From Microbacterium sp. SS28 (GTDB lineage: Bacteria; Actinomycetota; Actinomycetes; Actinomycetales; Microbacteriaceae), in NCBI RefSeq assembly GCF_022761035.1, contig NZ_JAKWJP010000002.1:62001-126000 (forward strand): a stretch of 64,000 bases of DNA. The letters are read 5' to 3'. The notes beneath the pieces were generated by a model. The model saw nothing but the letters and a program-made list of their open reading frames with translations, had not been told where the DNA came from and did not search any database. Below, piece after piece: positions 53,994 to 62,390 of the stretch (positions within the stretch are counted from its first letter, which is position 1; every line of letters starts with the position of its first letter). A program made the translations under genes and the position numbers.

Positions 53994-54638
53994 TCAGAGC
54001 CCGAGGAGCTTGCGCTTGCCTGCGACGAACTCTTCGTCCGTCAAGACGCCTTGGCTGTGGAAGCCCGCGAGTCGAGCGAGCTCGGCGTTGAGATCGCCGG
54101 CCGTGGGCGCTGCCGTCGCGAGAGCCGGTGCGGCCGCCAGGACCGTCGTCGCCTGGGCGCCCGTGTAATTGATGTGGCTCGTGTTCTGACGCGTCGTCGC
54201 GCGATGCCGCGCGTCGTCGGCGAGGCCGTTGATGACCGTCACGCCCTCGCGGAAATTCGTGATGTCCTCGAGTTCGACACGCTCGTTGCCGCTTTCGCGT
54301 CGAGCCCACAGCGTGATGGTGCCCACGCCCCGAGCTTTCTGCGTCATGCTCTGCGTCGCGTCGACGTCGTGGATCTCGCGCATGCGGATCTGCTGGCTCT
54401 TCGTCGAAAGTGTGCCGCGCTCGAAGATCAGGTACTCCTCGGTCGCGCGATAGCGCCCGGCTCCGATGCCTGTCAGCGGCTTGCCGACGGCCGCCCAGAG
54501 CACTCCGGCCTCGTTCTGCGGAGTGGTCGACGCGCTGGACGCCTGCTGCTGATCGGCGAAATGCTCGGTCCACTGGGCGCCATCCCACCAGCGCTGTCGT
54601 CCTGATCCGTCGTCGTACCAACCGGCCGGCGTGCTCAT
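53994..54638 (-). CDS. DUF2510 / bacterial PH-like / SHOCT protein
   Basis: This 214-residue protein has an N-terminal DUF2510 motif (PAGWYDDGSGRQRWWDGAQWTEHF), a central bacterial PH-like domain (about 55-150: GRYRATEEYLIFERGTLSTKS and GTITLWARR), and a C-terminal SHOCT helix pair (LARLAGFHSQGVLTDEEFVAGKRKLLGL). DUF2510 and SHOCT domains are often attached to membrane proteins and oligomerise. No catalytic site is seen. It precedes the Ltp gene by 95 bases, so co-transcription is likely but not tight. Confidence 0.82.
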   Translation of the reverse strand: MSTPAGWYDDGSGRQRWWDGAQWTEHFADQQQASSASTTPQNEAGVLWAAVGKPLTGIGAGRYRATEEYLIFERGTLSTKSQQIRMREIHDVDATQSMTQKARGVGTITLWARRESGNERVELEDITNFREGVTVINGLADDARHRATTRQNTSHINYTGAQATTVLAAAPALATAAPTAGDLNAELARLAGFHSQGVLTDEEFVAGKRKLLGL

Positions 54639-54859
54639 CGTTCTCACCACTCCATCAGGCATCGGCACGCCGCGCCTGGCGGCGCCGTCTCGCGTGCGGA
54701 TGCGTCGTCTTCGTCGCGTCGGACCCTTGTCCGCAAGGGCCGTTACTTCTCCCAGTGTCGAGGACGCCGCTGGAGGCGACCTGTGGTCTGACCACATGAG
54801 CGCTGTGAACGAATGGTGCGGGCCCGGGTGTCGCACATTGCGTTGCGACATCGCCTGTC

Positions 54860-54865
54860 TAGGCT
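54860..54865 (+). promoter_or_regulatory. -10 hexamer TAGGCT of ftsE
   Basis: TAGGCT ends nine bases before the ATG at 54875. The 236-base gap from 54639 shows no other clear feature. Confidence 0.5.
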
Positions 54866-54874
54866 GGCTGAGCC

Positions 54875-56038
54875 ATGATCCGGTTCGAGAACGTCACGAA
54901 GCGCTTTCGCGGCACGGCGAAGCCGGCGCTGCACGATGTCGACTTCGAAGTGGCCCGCGGCGAATTCGTCTTCCTCGTCGGTGCGTCCGGCTCGGGGAAG
55001 TCGTCGTGCCTGCGCCTCATCCTCCGCGAGGAGGTCCCCTCCGAAGGGCGCGTCGTCGTGCTCGGGCGCGACCTCACGACGCTCGCGAGCCGCAAGGTGC
55101 CGTACTTCCGCCGACACATCGGCGCCGTCTTCCAGGACTTTCGGCTGCTGCCGACGAAGACCGTCTTCCAGAACGTCGCCTTCACCCTGCAGGTGATCGG
55201 GTCGTCGCATGCGTTCGTCCAGCAGGCGGTGCCCGAGGTGCTCGCGCTCGTCGGTCTGAAGGGCAAGGAGAAGCGTCTGCCGCACGAGCTCTCGGGTGGA
55301 GAGCAGCAGCGCGTCGCGATCGCGCGGGCGCTCGTCAACCGCCCGCAGGTGCTCCTCGCCGACGAACCGACGGGCAACCTCGACCCCGCGACATCCGCTG
55401 ACATCATGCAGCTGCTCGCACGCATCAATGCGGGCGGCACCACGGTCGTGATGGCGACCCACGAAGCGGGGTTCGTCGACCAGATGCAGCGCCGCGTCAT
55501 CGAGCTGCGCAACGGCGAGATGGTCCGCGACGAGCGCCACGGCGGCTACGGCGACACCTCGGGCCTGCCGAACCTCGCACCCGAGCCCGAGCGCGGAGCG
55601 GCGGCGGTCGCGGCCCTCACCGCCGTGCTCGAGCTGCACCGCGAGATCGTCGAGGGCGGCACGATCGACTCCGCGTCCGTCGACGCCGCGATGGCCGCCG
55701 CCGCGGCGACCTCGGATCGACCGGCAGAGTCGCAGCGGGATGCCGCGCCCGCCGGCACCGCGGCCGTCGAGGCCGACACGACGAACGCTGAACCCGCAGC
55801 CACCGATACTCAGGCAGACACACCTGAGGTGCCCGAGAAGGCGGAGGCCGCGGCATCCGTCGCCCCGACCGCAGCACCAGCGACGCCGAAGCCGGCGGAC
55901 GACGCGCACGCGCGCCCGCGGACGGCGCCCATCCCGGTCGTCGAGGAGCTCGAGCTCGACGTCGCCGAGCTGGGTCTCGCCGACCGCCTCGGGCTCGGCG
56001 AATCCGGTCCCGAGGACGAAGTGGGGCCCACGACGTGA
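54875..56038 (+). CDS. ftsE: Cell division ATPase FtsE with long C-terminal extension
   Basis: This 387-residue protein contains a normal FtsE ATPase in its first ~225 residues: Walker A GASGSGKS (36-43), Q-loop FQDFR, signature LSGGE (139-143), Walker B VLLADEP (159-165) and the switch His196. It drives FtsX to activate peptidoglycan hydrolases at division. The remaining ~160 residues are Ala/Pro/Glu-rich and disordered; FtsE elsewhere ends near 230. The extension could bind other divisome parts, which is untested. The stop overlaps the ftsX GTG. Confidence 0.95.
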   Translation: MIRFENVTKRFRGTAKPALHDVDFEVARGEFVFLVGASGSGKSSCLRLILREEVPSEGRVVVLGRDLTTLASRKVPYFRRHIGAVFQDFRLLPTKTVFQNVAFTLQVIGSSHAFVQQAVPEVLALVGLKGKEKRLPHELSGGEQQRVAIARALVNRPQVLLADEPTGNLDPATSADIMQLLARINAGGTTVVMATHEAGFVDQMQRRVIELRNGEMVRDERHGGYGDTSGLPNLAPEPERGAAAVAALTAVLELHREIVEGGTIDSASVDAAMAAAAATSDRPAESQRDAAPAGTAAVEADTTNAEPAATDTQADTPEVPEKAEAAASVAPTAAPATPKPADDAHARPRTAPIPVVEELELDVAELGLADRLGLGESGPEDEVGPTT

Positions 56039-56949
56039 GGCTCGGACTCGTCCTCTCGGAGGCGCTCAACGGCCTGCGCCGCAATGCGTCGATGGTCATC
56101 TCGGTCGTGCTCGTCACGTTCGTCTCGCTCACCTTCGTGGGCGCCGCGATCCTCATGCAGATGCAGATCGGCACGATGCGGGACTTCTGGGTCGACCGCG
56201 CGCAGGTCGCGATCTACATGTGCACATCGGTGTCGCAGACGGCCGACTGCGCCGACGGCGCCGCGACGCAGGAGCAGCTCGACGCCGTGAGCGCGAAGCT
56301 CGAGGGCGACGCGCTCAATCCGCTCATCCGCAATCTCGAGTTCGTCGACCACGAGCAGGCCTATCAGGAGCTGCTCGACCTCGTCGGCGAAGAGGCGGCA
56401 AGCGTCGTGACGCCCGAGCAGGTCAATCAGACCTTCCGCGTCAACCTGATCGACCAGACGCAGTCCGACGTCATCATCGAGGCGTTCCGCGGCATGCAGG
56501 GCGTCGAAGAGGTCAAGGATCAGCTCCAGTACCTCGAGCCGCTGTTCTCGGCGCTCACCGTCGCGACGTACATCGCGGTCGGGATCGCGGCCCTCATGCT
56601 CATCGCCGCCGTGCTGCTCATCGCGACAACCATCCGCCTGTCGGCGTACGCGCGCCGCCGCGAGCTCGGCATCATGCGGCTCGTCGGGGCGTCCAACGGA
56701 TTCATCCAGACGCCGTTCATCCTCGAGGGCGTCTTCGCCGCCCTCATCGGATCGCTGCTGGCCGGCGGCGCCGTCCTGCTCGGCGTGCACTTCGGCGTGA
56801 ACCAGTACCTGCGGGGCCGCGTCGACTTCGTCACGACGTGGGTAGGACTCGAGGAGGCATGGGTCGTCGTGCCCATCCTGATCCTCATCGGGATCGGCCT
56901 GGCGGCCCTCTCGGCGGGCTTCGCGATCCGGCGCTGGCTGCGGGCCTGA
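56035..56949 (+). CDS. ftsX: Cell division permease-like protein FtsX
   Basis: This 304-residue membrane protein has an N-terminal helix, an extracytoplasmic domain (about 45-160) with a pair of cysteines (MCTSVSQTADC) and three C-terminal helices including RRRELGIMRLVGASNGFIQTPFILEG, the FtsX signature. With FtsE it controls RipC/PcsB-type hydrolases. The start is GTG at 56035 overlapping the ftsE stop. Confidence 0.96.
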   Translation: MRLGLVLSEALNGLRRNASMVISVVLVTFVSLTFVGAAILMQMQIGTMRDFWVDRAQVAIYMCTSVSQTADCADGAATQEQLDAVSAKLEGDALNPLIRNLEFVDHEQAYQELLDLVGEEAASVVTPEQVNQTFRVNLIDQTQSDVIIEAFRGMQGVEEVKDQLQYLEPLFSALTVATYIAVGIAALMLIAAVLLIATTIRLSAYARRRELGIMRLVGASNGFIQTPFILEGVFAALIGSLLAGGAVLLGVHFGVNQYLRGRVDFVTTWVGLEEAWVVVPILILIGIGLAALSAGFAIRRWLRA

Positions 56950-56962
56950 CCGCTCGCTGGGG

Positions 56963-56968
56963 TATGCT
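56963..56968 (+). promoter_or_regulatory. -10 hexamer TATGCT of smpB
   Basis: TATGCT lies 46 bases before the smpB start and is followed by an AGGAG site, so smpB has its own leadered transcript. Confidence 0.45.
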
Positions 56969-57014
56969 GATGGGCTGCCGCGCGCACGGCGCGGTGAGAT
57001 TTCAGGAGTGAGAA

Positions 57015-57491
57015 ATGCCCAGGGAACGTGGCGAGAAGGTCGTTGCGACCAACCGTCGCGCGCACCACGAGTACTCGATCGAGAAGACGTACGAGGCGGG
57101 CCTCGTGCTCACGGGGACCGAGGTGAAGTCCCTGCGTCAGGGGCGCGCGAACCTCTCGGACGGCTACGCGTACATCGACGGGGGAGAGATATTCCTCGAC
57201 GCCGTGCACATCCCCGAGTACTCGCAGGGGCACTGGACGAACCACTCCGCCAAGCGCACGCGCAAGCTCCTCCTGCACAAGGAGGAGATCATCAAGCTCT
57301 CGCACGCCGTGTCGGCGGGCGGCTACACGCTCATCCCTCTCAAGCTGTACTTCTCGGACGGCCGGGCGAAGGTCGAGATCGCCGTCGCGAAGGGCAAGCG
57401 CGAGTACGAGAAGCGTCAGACGATCCGCGAGCGCGAAGACAAGCGCGAGGCCGAACGCGCGATGCGCTCGCGCAACCGCCTGGGCGACTGA
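57015..57491 (+). CDS. smpB: tmRNA-binding protein SmpB
   Basis: This 158-residue protein binds tmRNA and delivers it to stalled ribosomes. The oligonucleotide-binding fold begins [31 protein letters not shown], and the C-terminal basic tail ([28 protein letters not shown]) is typical of the part that mimics the codon-anticodon pair. The ATG follows AGGAG. The tmRNA gene, its partner, lies 4.4 kb further on in the same strand direction. Confidence 0.97.
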   Translation: MPRERGEKVVATNRRAHHEYSIEKTYEAGLVLTGTEVKSLRQGRANLSDGYAYIDGGEIFLDAVHIPEYSQGHWTNHSAKRTRKLLLHKEEIIKLSHAVSAGGYTLIPLKLYFSDGRAKVEIAVAKGKREYEKRQTIREREDKREAERAMRSRNRLGD

Positions 57492-57500
57492 CTCGGCGGC

Positions 57501-58964
57501 TCAGCCCGCGTCGACCGTCGCGTCGTGCGCGGCGCGGTCGCTGAAGGCCGTCTTCGGGACGAAGCACAGCAGCACCGCCGCCGCGAGCGCCGTCACGCCG
57601 CACACGACCCACACCGTGACGTAGCCCGAGAACGAACCGGCGGTGCCCTCGACGGCACCCGTCGTGCCCTGCAGCAGCGCGATGCCGAACACGCAGGACG
57701 CGATCGCACCACCGACGGTCTTGACCGAGTTCGTGAGACCCGTCGCGACACCCGTCTGGGTGGCAGGGGCAGCGGATGCCGCTGCCGCCGGAAGCGCCGC
57801 CACGAGGGCGCCCGAGCTGAGACCGACGACCACCATGTTCACGATGACCTGCGTGTAGGTGTCGTGGAACGGCAGGAACATCAGGAATCCGATCCCCACA
57901 AGCGTCGCGGCGCCGATGAGCGTGAGCCGCGGCGCCGTGAGCCGTGCGAGGAGCGGGAAGAGCAGGGCGCCCGTGATCATCGCGATGAGGTAGACGCCGA
58001 TGATGAGCGAGGTCTGGAAGCCGCTCGTTCCGAGTCCGTACCCGTACACCGAGGGGTCGGTGCGGGCGAACGTCGACAGCGGCGCCTGCGCGCCGAGCAC
58101 GCTCACCCCGAAGAGCCCCGCTGTGAGGAACACCGGCCCGAGCGCGGGGGAGCGGAACATCCGGACATCGATGAGGGGATCGTCGTGGCGCAGCTCCCAC
58201 AGCGCGAACGGCACGACGAGAAGCACTCCGAGCGCCGTCACGAGCCACGCGATCGGGTCCGCCGGACCGTTGAGCCGCAGCAGGCTGAGCCCGCCCGTGA
58301 AGGCGATGAGCGCGAGCGAGATGAGCACGAGACCGACGTTGTCGAGTCGACCGCCGGTCGGCTCGGGCGACTCCTTGACCCCGAACAGGATCACGAAGAA
58401 GCACACGACCACGAGCAGCGCCGGCACGAGCAGCACGATCCACAGCGGGAGGCTGTCGATGAGCATTCCGCCCACGAGGGCCCCCGCGATCGCGCCGATC
58501 TCGAGCGCCGCGACGAGGAAGCCGGCGGCACGTGCCGTGATCGTCGCACGGCCCTCCATGTGCCGTGAGCGTGACCAGATGAGCGCGATCTCCAGCGGCA
58601 GCCACACGACGTAGAAGCCCTGGATCGCCCACGCCGCGAGGAACACGCCGAACGAGTCGGTGAAGGGCAGGACGAGCGATGCCGCGGCCGTGATGCCCGT
58701 CGAGATCACGAGCATGCGCTTGTGGCCGACCATGTCGCCGAGCTTCGCGAACGCCGGGACGACGAGGGCCGAGAGCATGAGCTGCGTGCCCTCGAGCCAG
58801 TTCACGTCTGCGTCGTGGACGCCCAGGTGGCGCGCGATGTCGGTGAGCATGGGCGTGTAGAAGCCCTGGATGACACCGCTCGTGAACTCGACGAACGCGA
58901 GGAATCCGACGACGCTCGCGAGCGCGCCGATCGTCACGCGTGCGGGCATGGCGCTGCGAGTCAT
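57501..58964 (-). CDS. MFS transporter, DHA2-like 14-helix drug exporter
   Basis: This 487-residue protein has about 14 hydrophobic helices, which fits the DHA2 drug:H+ antiporter group. The loop after helix 2 (FAKLGDMVGHKRMLVIS) is motif A. It is likely to export cationic or amphiphilic compounds. The ATG at 58964 follows AAGGAG. It is convergent with smpB and breaks the smpB-ssrA pair. Confidence 0.9.
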   Translation of the reverse strand: MTRSAMPARVTIGALASVVGFLAFVEFTSGVIQGFYTPMLTDIARHLGVHDADVNWLEGTQLMLSALVVPAFAKLGDMVGHKRMLVISTGITAAASLVLPFTDSFGVFLAAWAIQGFYVVWLPLEIALIWSRSRHMEGRATITARAAGFLVAALEIGAIAGALVGGMLIDSLPLWIVLLVPALLVVVCFFVILFGVKESPEPTGGRLDNVGLVLISLALIAFTGGLSLLRLNGPADPIAWLVTALGVLLVVPFALWELRHDDPLIDVRMFRSPALGPVFLTAGLFGVSVLGAQAPLSTFARTDPSVYGYGLGTSGFQTSLIIGVYLIAMITGALLFPLLARLTAPRLTLIGAATLVGIGFLMFLPFHDTYTQVIVNMVVVGLSSGALVAALPAAAASAAPATQTGVATGLTNSVKTVGGAIASCVFGIALLQGTTGAVEGTAGSFSGYVTVWVVCGVTALAAAVLLCFVPKTAFSDRAAHDATVDAG

Positions 58965-59024
58965 CCGTGCTCCTTAGCTACGGCTGCGAGCCGACCGTGC
59001 GAGCCGGTCGGGGTCGGAATCGAC

Positions 59025-60416
59025 TCACTCTAAGCGCTGCAGCAGCGCCCGGTGGAACAGCTCGCCCCGCACGAGCGCCGCGATCTCGACGCGCTCGTCG
59101 ACGCCGTGGATCGATGCGCGCTGCGCCTTGCTCATCTCGAGCGGCGCGAAGCGGTACACCGCGGGCGAGAAGCGGTGGAAATGGCGGGAGTCGGTCGCCG
59201 CCATCATGACGTAGGGCACCGTCACCGCCTCCGGATGCGACTCGCGAACCACCTCGGTGATGAGCGCGAACTGCGCGTTGTCGGTCGACGATTCGGGGGA
59301 CGGCCCATCGCCCTCGACGACCTCGATCTCGACGTGGCGATCCGCGATCCGGCGGCGCACGCGCTTGACTGTGCCCTCGACGGTCTCGCCCAGCGCGATC
59401 CGCAGATTGAGGGTCGCGGAGGCCTGCGACGGCAGGACGTTCGCCGCCGTGCCGCCGGACTGCATCGTCGCGGCGACTGTCGTGCGCACGAGTGCGGCGG
59501 GCTCGCCGCCCATCGCCGTGAAGACTCGTGCCGTGAGCCGCGGTGTGACCGACAGCATCCGGTACAGAACGCTCGGGATGCCGGTGGTGCGGGTCGCGAA
59601 GAGGCGCAGCATGCGCGTGACCGCCGCCGGCGTGCGCGTCGGGAAGGTGGCGGGCGAGAGGCGCTCGACGGCGCGCGCGATGCGCCGGACGGCCGTGCGG
59701 ACCGGGGGAGCCGATGCGTGACCGCCCTCGCCGCGCGCCGTCAGCCGCAGCGTCAGGACGCCCTTCTCGCCGACGCCGACCATCGCGGCCGTGCCGCGAA
59801 CGAACGGCAGCGGCGCATCCACCACGGCCCCGCCCTCGTCGAGCACCAGCCACGGGTGGACGCCGCGACCCCGCAGCGCCTCGGCGATGGCACGCGCCGT
59901 GCCGCCGAAGGTCTCCTCATCGCCACCGAAGGACAGGTATACGTCCCGCGCCGGCGTGAACCCCGCGGCGAGCAGGTTCTCGACGGCATCCATCACGACG
60001 ACGAGGGGACCCTTGTCGTCCAGCGCGCCGCGCCCGTAGACCCAGCCGCGCTCGATGCGACCGTCGAACGGCGGGTGCGTCCAGGCGTCGCTCTCGTCCA
60101 CCGGGACGACGTCGAAGTGCGCCATCAGAACGACGGGCTGCTCCGCCGACCGCCCGCGCCATCGGTAGAGGATCCCCAGCTCTCCGATGCGCTCGCGCTC
60201 GAGGCGCGCGTGCACGAGCGGGTAGAGCTCGACGAGCAGATCAGCGAAGCCGTCGAAGGGCTCCTGCCCGCGTTCGTCGCGCTCGGCCGAGACCGTGGGC
60301 AGCTGGATCATCTGCGACAGACGCTCCGCGATCCCTTCGCGGGCGACGACCGCTCCCGCGCGGGATGAGCGCGGTGAAGCGGATGCCGCGCCCGCGGCCT
60401 CGACGGGGTCGCTCAT
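59025..60416 (-). CDS. M20 family metallopeptidase
   Basis: This 463-residue dizinc peptidase has the metal ligands of the family: His100 and Asp102 in LMAHFDVVP, Asp133 in GRGALDDKG, the general-base glutamate in FGGDEETFGG (167/168) and further conserved residues in VLDEGGAV and ATDSRHF. An inserted dimerisation domain runs from about 220 to 330. The family includes carboxypeptidases and aminoacylases; substrate is unknown. Its start shares four bases with the SIMPL gene's end. Confidence 0.92.
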   Translation of the reverse strand: MSDPVEAAGAASASPRSSRAGAVVAREGIAERLSQMIQLPTVSAERDERGQEPFDGFADLLVELYPLVHARLERERIGELGILYRWRGRSAEQPVVLMAHFDVVPVDESDAWTHPPFDGRIERGWVYGRGALDDKGPLVVVMDAVENLLAAGFTPARDVYLSFGGDEETFGGTARAIAEALRGRGVHPWLVLDEGGAVVDAPLPFVRGTAAMVGVGEKGVLTLRLTARGEGGHASAPPVRTAVRRIARAVERLSPATFPTRTPAAVTRMLRLFATRTTGIPSVLYRMLSVTPRLTARVFTAMGGEPAALVRTTVAATMQSGGTAANVLPSQASATLNLRIALGETVEGTVKRVRRRIADRHVEIEVVEGDGPSPESSTDNAQFALITEVVRESHPEAVTVPYVMMAATDSRHFHRFSPAVYRFAPLEMSKAQRASIHGVDERVEIAALVRGELFHRALLQRLE

Positions 60417-61078
60417 CGGGCGGCGAACCGCGCCTCGACGGTCGCCGAAACGATGATGTCCTCAGGCTGGAGCTCGACGGCAGGGCCTGCGCCCATGTCC
60501 GCTGCGAACGAGGCCTTCATCATCCGCGGCATGGGGGCGGGCGCGGACTCGTCGTGCCGCAGCAGCCCCGCGTCTGCGATCTCGAGCGGCGTGACCGCGG
60601 AGAGCCCGAGCGCCGTCGCGTAAGCCGTGGCTCGGTCGACCGCGACGCGCACGGCCTCGGTCGCGACATCCGCCTCGGCCTGCTTCGCCGTCGCTCGCGT
60701 GAGCTGCCACTCGACGCCGTCAACCTGCACACCGTCGCGCTCGGCGATCTCGGTGACCCACCACGACAGTCCTGCGAAGTCTGTGAAGACGGCCGAGAAC
60801 TCGACCGACGCGTAGTGCACGAGGGCGAGCTGCTTGCCGTCGGCGTTCCACGGACGGTTCGCCCACACGGCGACGCGCTGGCTCGACCACTCGCGCACAC
60901 CGCCCGCCTTCTGCCGCGCCCCCAGGTCGGTGCGCAGAGGCTCGGCGAGCGCCGAGATGCGCTCGACGACGATTCCGCGTTCGGGACCCTCGGCGCGCAC
61001 CGAGAGGCGGACGACCCCTTCTTCGGGGGCCACGCGGGCTTCATGCTCGCCGCGGACCGTGATGACGACTTCGCTCAT
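60413..61078 (-). CDS. SIMPL (DUF541) domain protein
   Basis: This 221-residue protein fits the SIMPL/DUF541 pattern: an N-terminal ITVRGEHEARVAPEEGVVRLSVRAEG strand region, an ASVEFSAVFTDF middle and a C-terminal EDIIVSATVEARF. It lacks a signal peptide, whereas many family members are periplasmic. The function is unknown. Minus-strand TAGAGT ends seven bases before the ATG. It forms an operon with the M20 peptidase. Confidence 0.85.
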   Translation of the reverse strand: MSEVVITVRGEHEARVAPEEGVVRLSVRAEGPERGIVVERISALAEPLRTDLGARQKAGGVREWSSQRVAVWANRPWNADGKQLALVHYASVEFSAVFTDFAGLSWWVTEIAERDGVQVDGVEWQLTRATAKQAEADVATEAVRVAVDRATAYATALGLSAVTPLEIADAGLLRHDESAPAPMPRMMKASFAADMGAGPAVELQPEDIIVSATVEARFAAR

Positions 61079-61121
61079 GGGGGCGACTCTACGCGAGCGG
61101 GAACGGGGCGCTCCCTGTGGA

Positions 61122-61754
61122 TCAGCCTTGTTCGTCGGGCGCCGTGACGAACACGACATCGGCCTTCGTGCGCGCCCAGCGCACGTCGTCGTCGGTGAAG
61201 AGGTAGGTCTCGCCGTAGCCCTCGGCATCTGACCAATCGCCCGCCCCTACGAGCGCGAGGTAGACGCCCTCGGGGGCCTCGATGCGCTCGAATCCCTCGT
61301 CGACGAGCGCGGCCTGCGCCGCGACTGCGGCATCCGTCCCGATCGGCGCCCAGGCGAGGTCCTCGATGTTGTCGGTCGCGAGATCGGGCGACTCGCCCCA
61401 TCGGCAGACGATCTGCCCCGCGGGTGCGCCGTCGGGAAAGCGGTCGAAGGGACGCGCGCCGATCTGCTCGTCCTGCGTCTCCCACGAGACCCAGCCGTTC
61501 TGGGCCATCATCGCCTGGAACTCGGCCGTCGAGATCGTCTCGCACGTCGCGACGGCGGGCGGTGCCACCGGCGTGAGTGTCGGAGAAGGGGATGCCGCAT
61601 CCGTCGGCGTCGTCGTCGTCGGTGCGGGTGTCGCTGTCGGGGTCGCCGACGGCTCCGCCTCGCCCGGGCCGCTCGCGAACGCCCAGATCACGAGACCCGC
61701 GACGACGGCGATCGCGACGACGCCGACGAGGATGGCCCAGCCTCTCCTGCTCAT
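61122..61754 (-). CDS. Membrane-anchored secreted protein of unknown function
   Basis: This 210-residue protein has one N-terminal membrane segment (about 6-27), a Thr/Pro-rich linker (TPTATPAPTTTTPTDA) and an extracytoplasmic domain with two cysteines (ATCETIS, IVCRWG) that could form a disulfide. I do not recognise the domain. Minus-strand TAGCCT ends six bases before the ATG, so the transcript is probably leaderless. Confidence 0.8.
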   Translation of the reverse strand: MSRRGWAILVGVVAIAVVAGLVIWAFASGPGEAEPSATPTATPAPTTTTPTDAASPSPTLTPVAPPAVATCETISTAEFQAMMAQNGWVSWETQDEQIGARPFDRFPDGAPAGQIVCRWGESPDLATDNIEDLAWAPIGTDAAVAAQAALVDEGFERIEAPEGVYLALVGAGDWSDAEGYGETYLFTDDDVRWARTKADVVFVTAPDEQG

Positions 61755-61760
61755 CGCCTC

Positions 61761-61766
61761 AGGCTA
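61761..61766 (-). promoter_or_regulatory. -10 hexamer TAGCCT, leaderless start of the secreted protein gene
   Basis: On the minus strand TAGCCT is followed by six bases and the ATG at 61754. Confidence 0.5.
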
Positions 61767-61792
61767 TCGAGGCCGTGAAGGCGGGCACGGAA

Positions 61793-61821
61793 TTCACGAT
61801 GTCCCGGATCCGTTGTATTCT
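61793..61821 (+). promoter_or_regulatory. Promoter of ssrA
   Basis: TTCACG and TATTCT are separated by 17 bases, a good sigma-70-type pair and the most A/T-rich part of the region. Transcription would begin near 61828, about 85 bases before the mature tmRNA. Confidence 0.7.
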
Positions 61822-61828
61822 GATGTGC

Positions 61829-61848
61829 TCGGATGCCGCGGCATCCGA
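61829..61848. repeat. Perfect 20-bp palindrome in the ssrA leader
   Basis: TCGGATGCCGCGGCATCCGA is identical on both strands and lies in the predicted precursor leader of tmRNA. Its core matches the palindrome at 35374. Confidence 0.75.
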
Positions 61849-61913
61849 TCTTGGAAACTCCACAGTGTGACAACGGCCCCTTCGAGAGAAGGAACCCCTC
61901 GATTCGAGGACAC

Positions 61914-62282
61914 GGGGATGATCGGTTTCGACATCGCCTGTGAATCTGCGGGAAGCGGGCCGAGGATGCAGGGTTATCTCGTAAACGACCTCTGCAAAAA
62001 CATAATTGCCGATGCAAATCGCAATGACTTCGCCCTCGCTGCGTAAGCGAGCCTGAAGTCCGTGAGGCCGTGTGTGTTCCCGCCACGGATCCTCGCGTCA
62101 TCTAGGGGACTTGCTGCGTGACGGCGTCTGGACGTCACGCGGGACTCTTCCCAGACTGGGCTCGTCGACTTAGGTGTCTGTGACAAAGGTCGGAGCCGAG
62201 CAGAACGTCTCTACAGACTGCGCCCGGAGAAGACGCAGTATCTCAGCGATGGACGGGGGTTCGATTCCCCCCATCTCCACCA
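61914..62282 (+). ncRNA. ssrA: tmRNA
   Basis: The 369-base RNA starts GGGGATGATCGGTTTCGACA and ends with GGTTCGATTCC, CATCTCC, A and an encoded CCA. The acceptor stem GGGGATG pairs with CATCTCC. The tag frame opens at GCC (62008) after a CAAAAACATAATT stretch like that in E. coli, and reads ADANRNDFALAA with stop TAA at 62044, close to the mycobacterial ADSHQRDYALAA. The tag marks proteins of stalled ribosomes for Clp/FtsH proteases. It works with SmpB at 57015. Confidence 0.97.
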
Positions 62283-62297
62283 CGCCGTTGTCACCGG

Positions 62298-62342
62298 GAA
62301 GGGCCCGGGATCCGCGAGAAATTCGCAGATCCCGGGCCCTTC
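62298..62342 (+). terminator. Rho-independent terminator of ssrA
   Basis: A 15-bp perfect stem (GAAGGGCCCGGGATC with its complement) carries an inner GCGA/TCGC stem-loop and is followed by TCGTTTCC. It begins 16 bases after the CCA end. Confidence 0.88.
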
Positions 62343-62378
62343 TCGTTTCCAGGCACCTGCCGCCGCAGTGCGCCCTGC

Positions 62379-62384
62379 TACTTT
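62379..62384 (+). promoter_or_regulatory. -10 hexamer TACTTT, leaderless start of the DyP-linked operon
   Basis: TACTTT is followed by six bases and the ATG at 62391. Confidence 0.5.
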
Positions 62385-62390
62385 CGCGAC

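Noticed and set aside
61994..62005. GCA at 61994 as the tmRNA resume codon
   Set aside because: That frame hits TAA after three codons. The frame opening at GCC 62008 gives a standard 12-residue tag ending ALAA.
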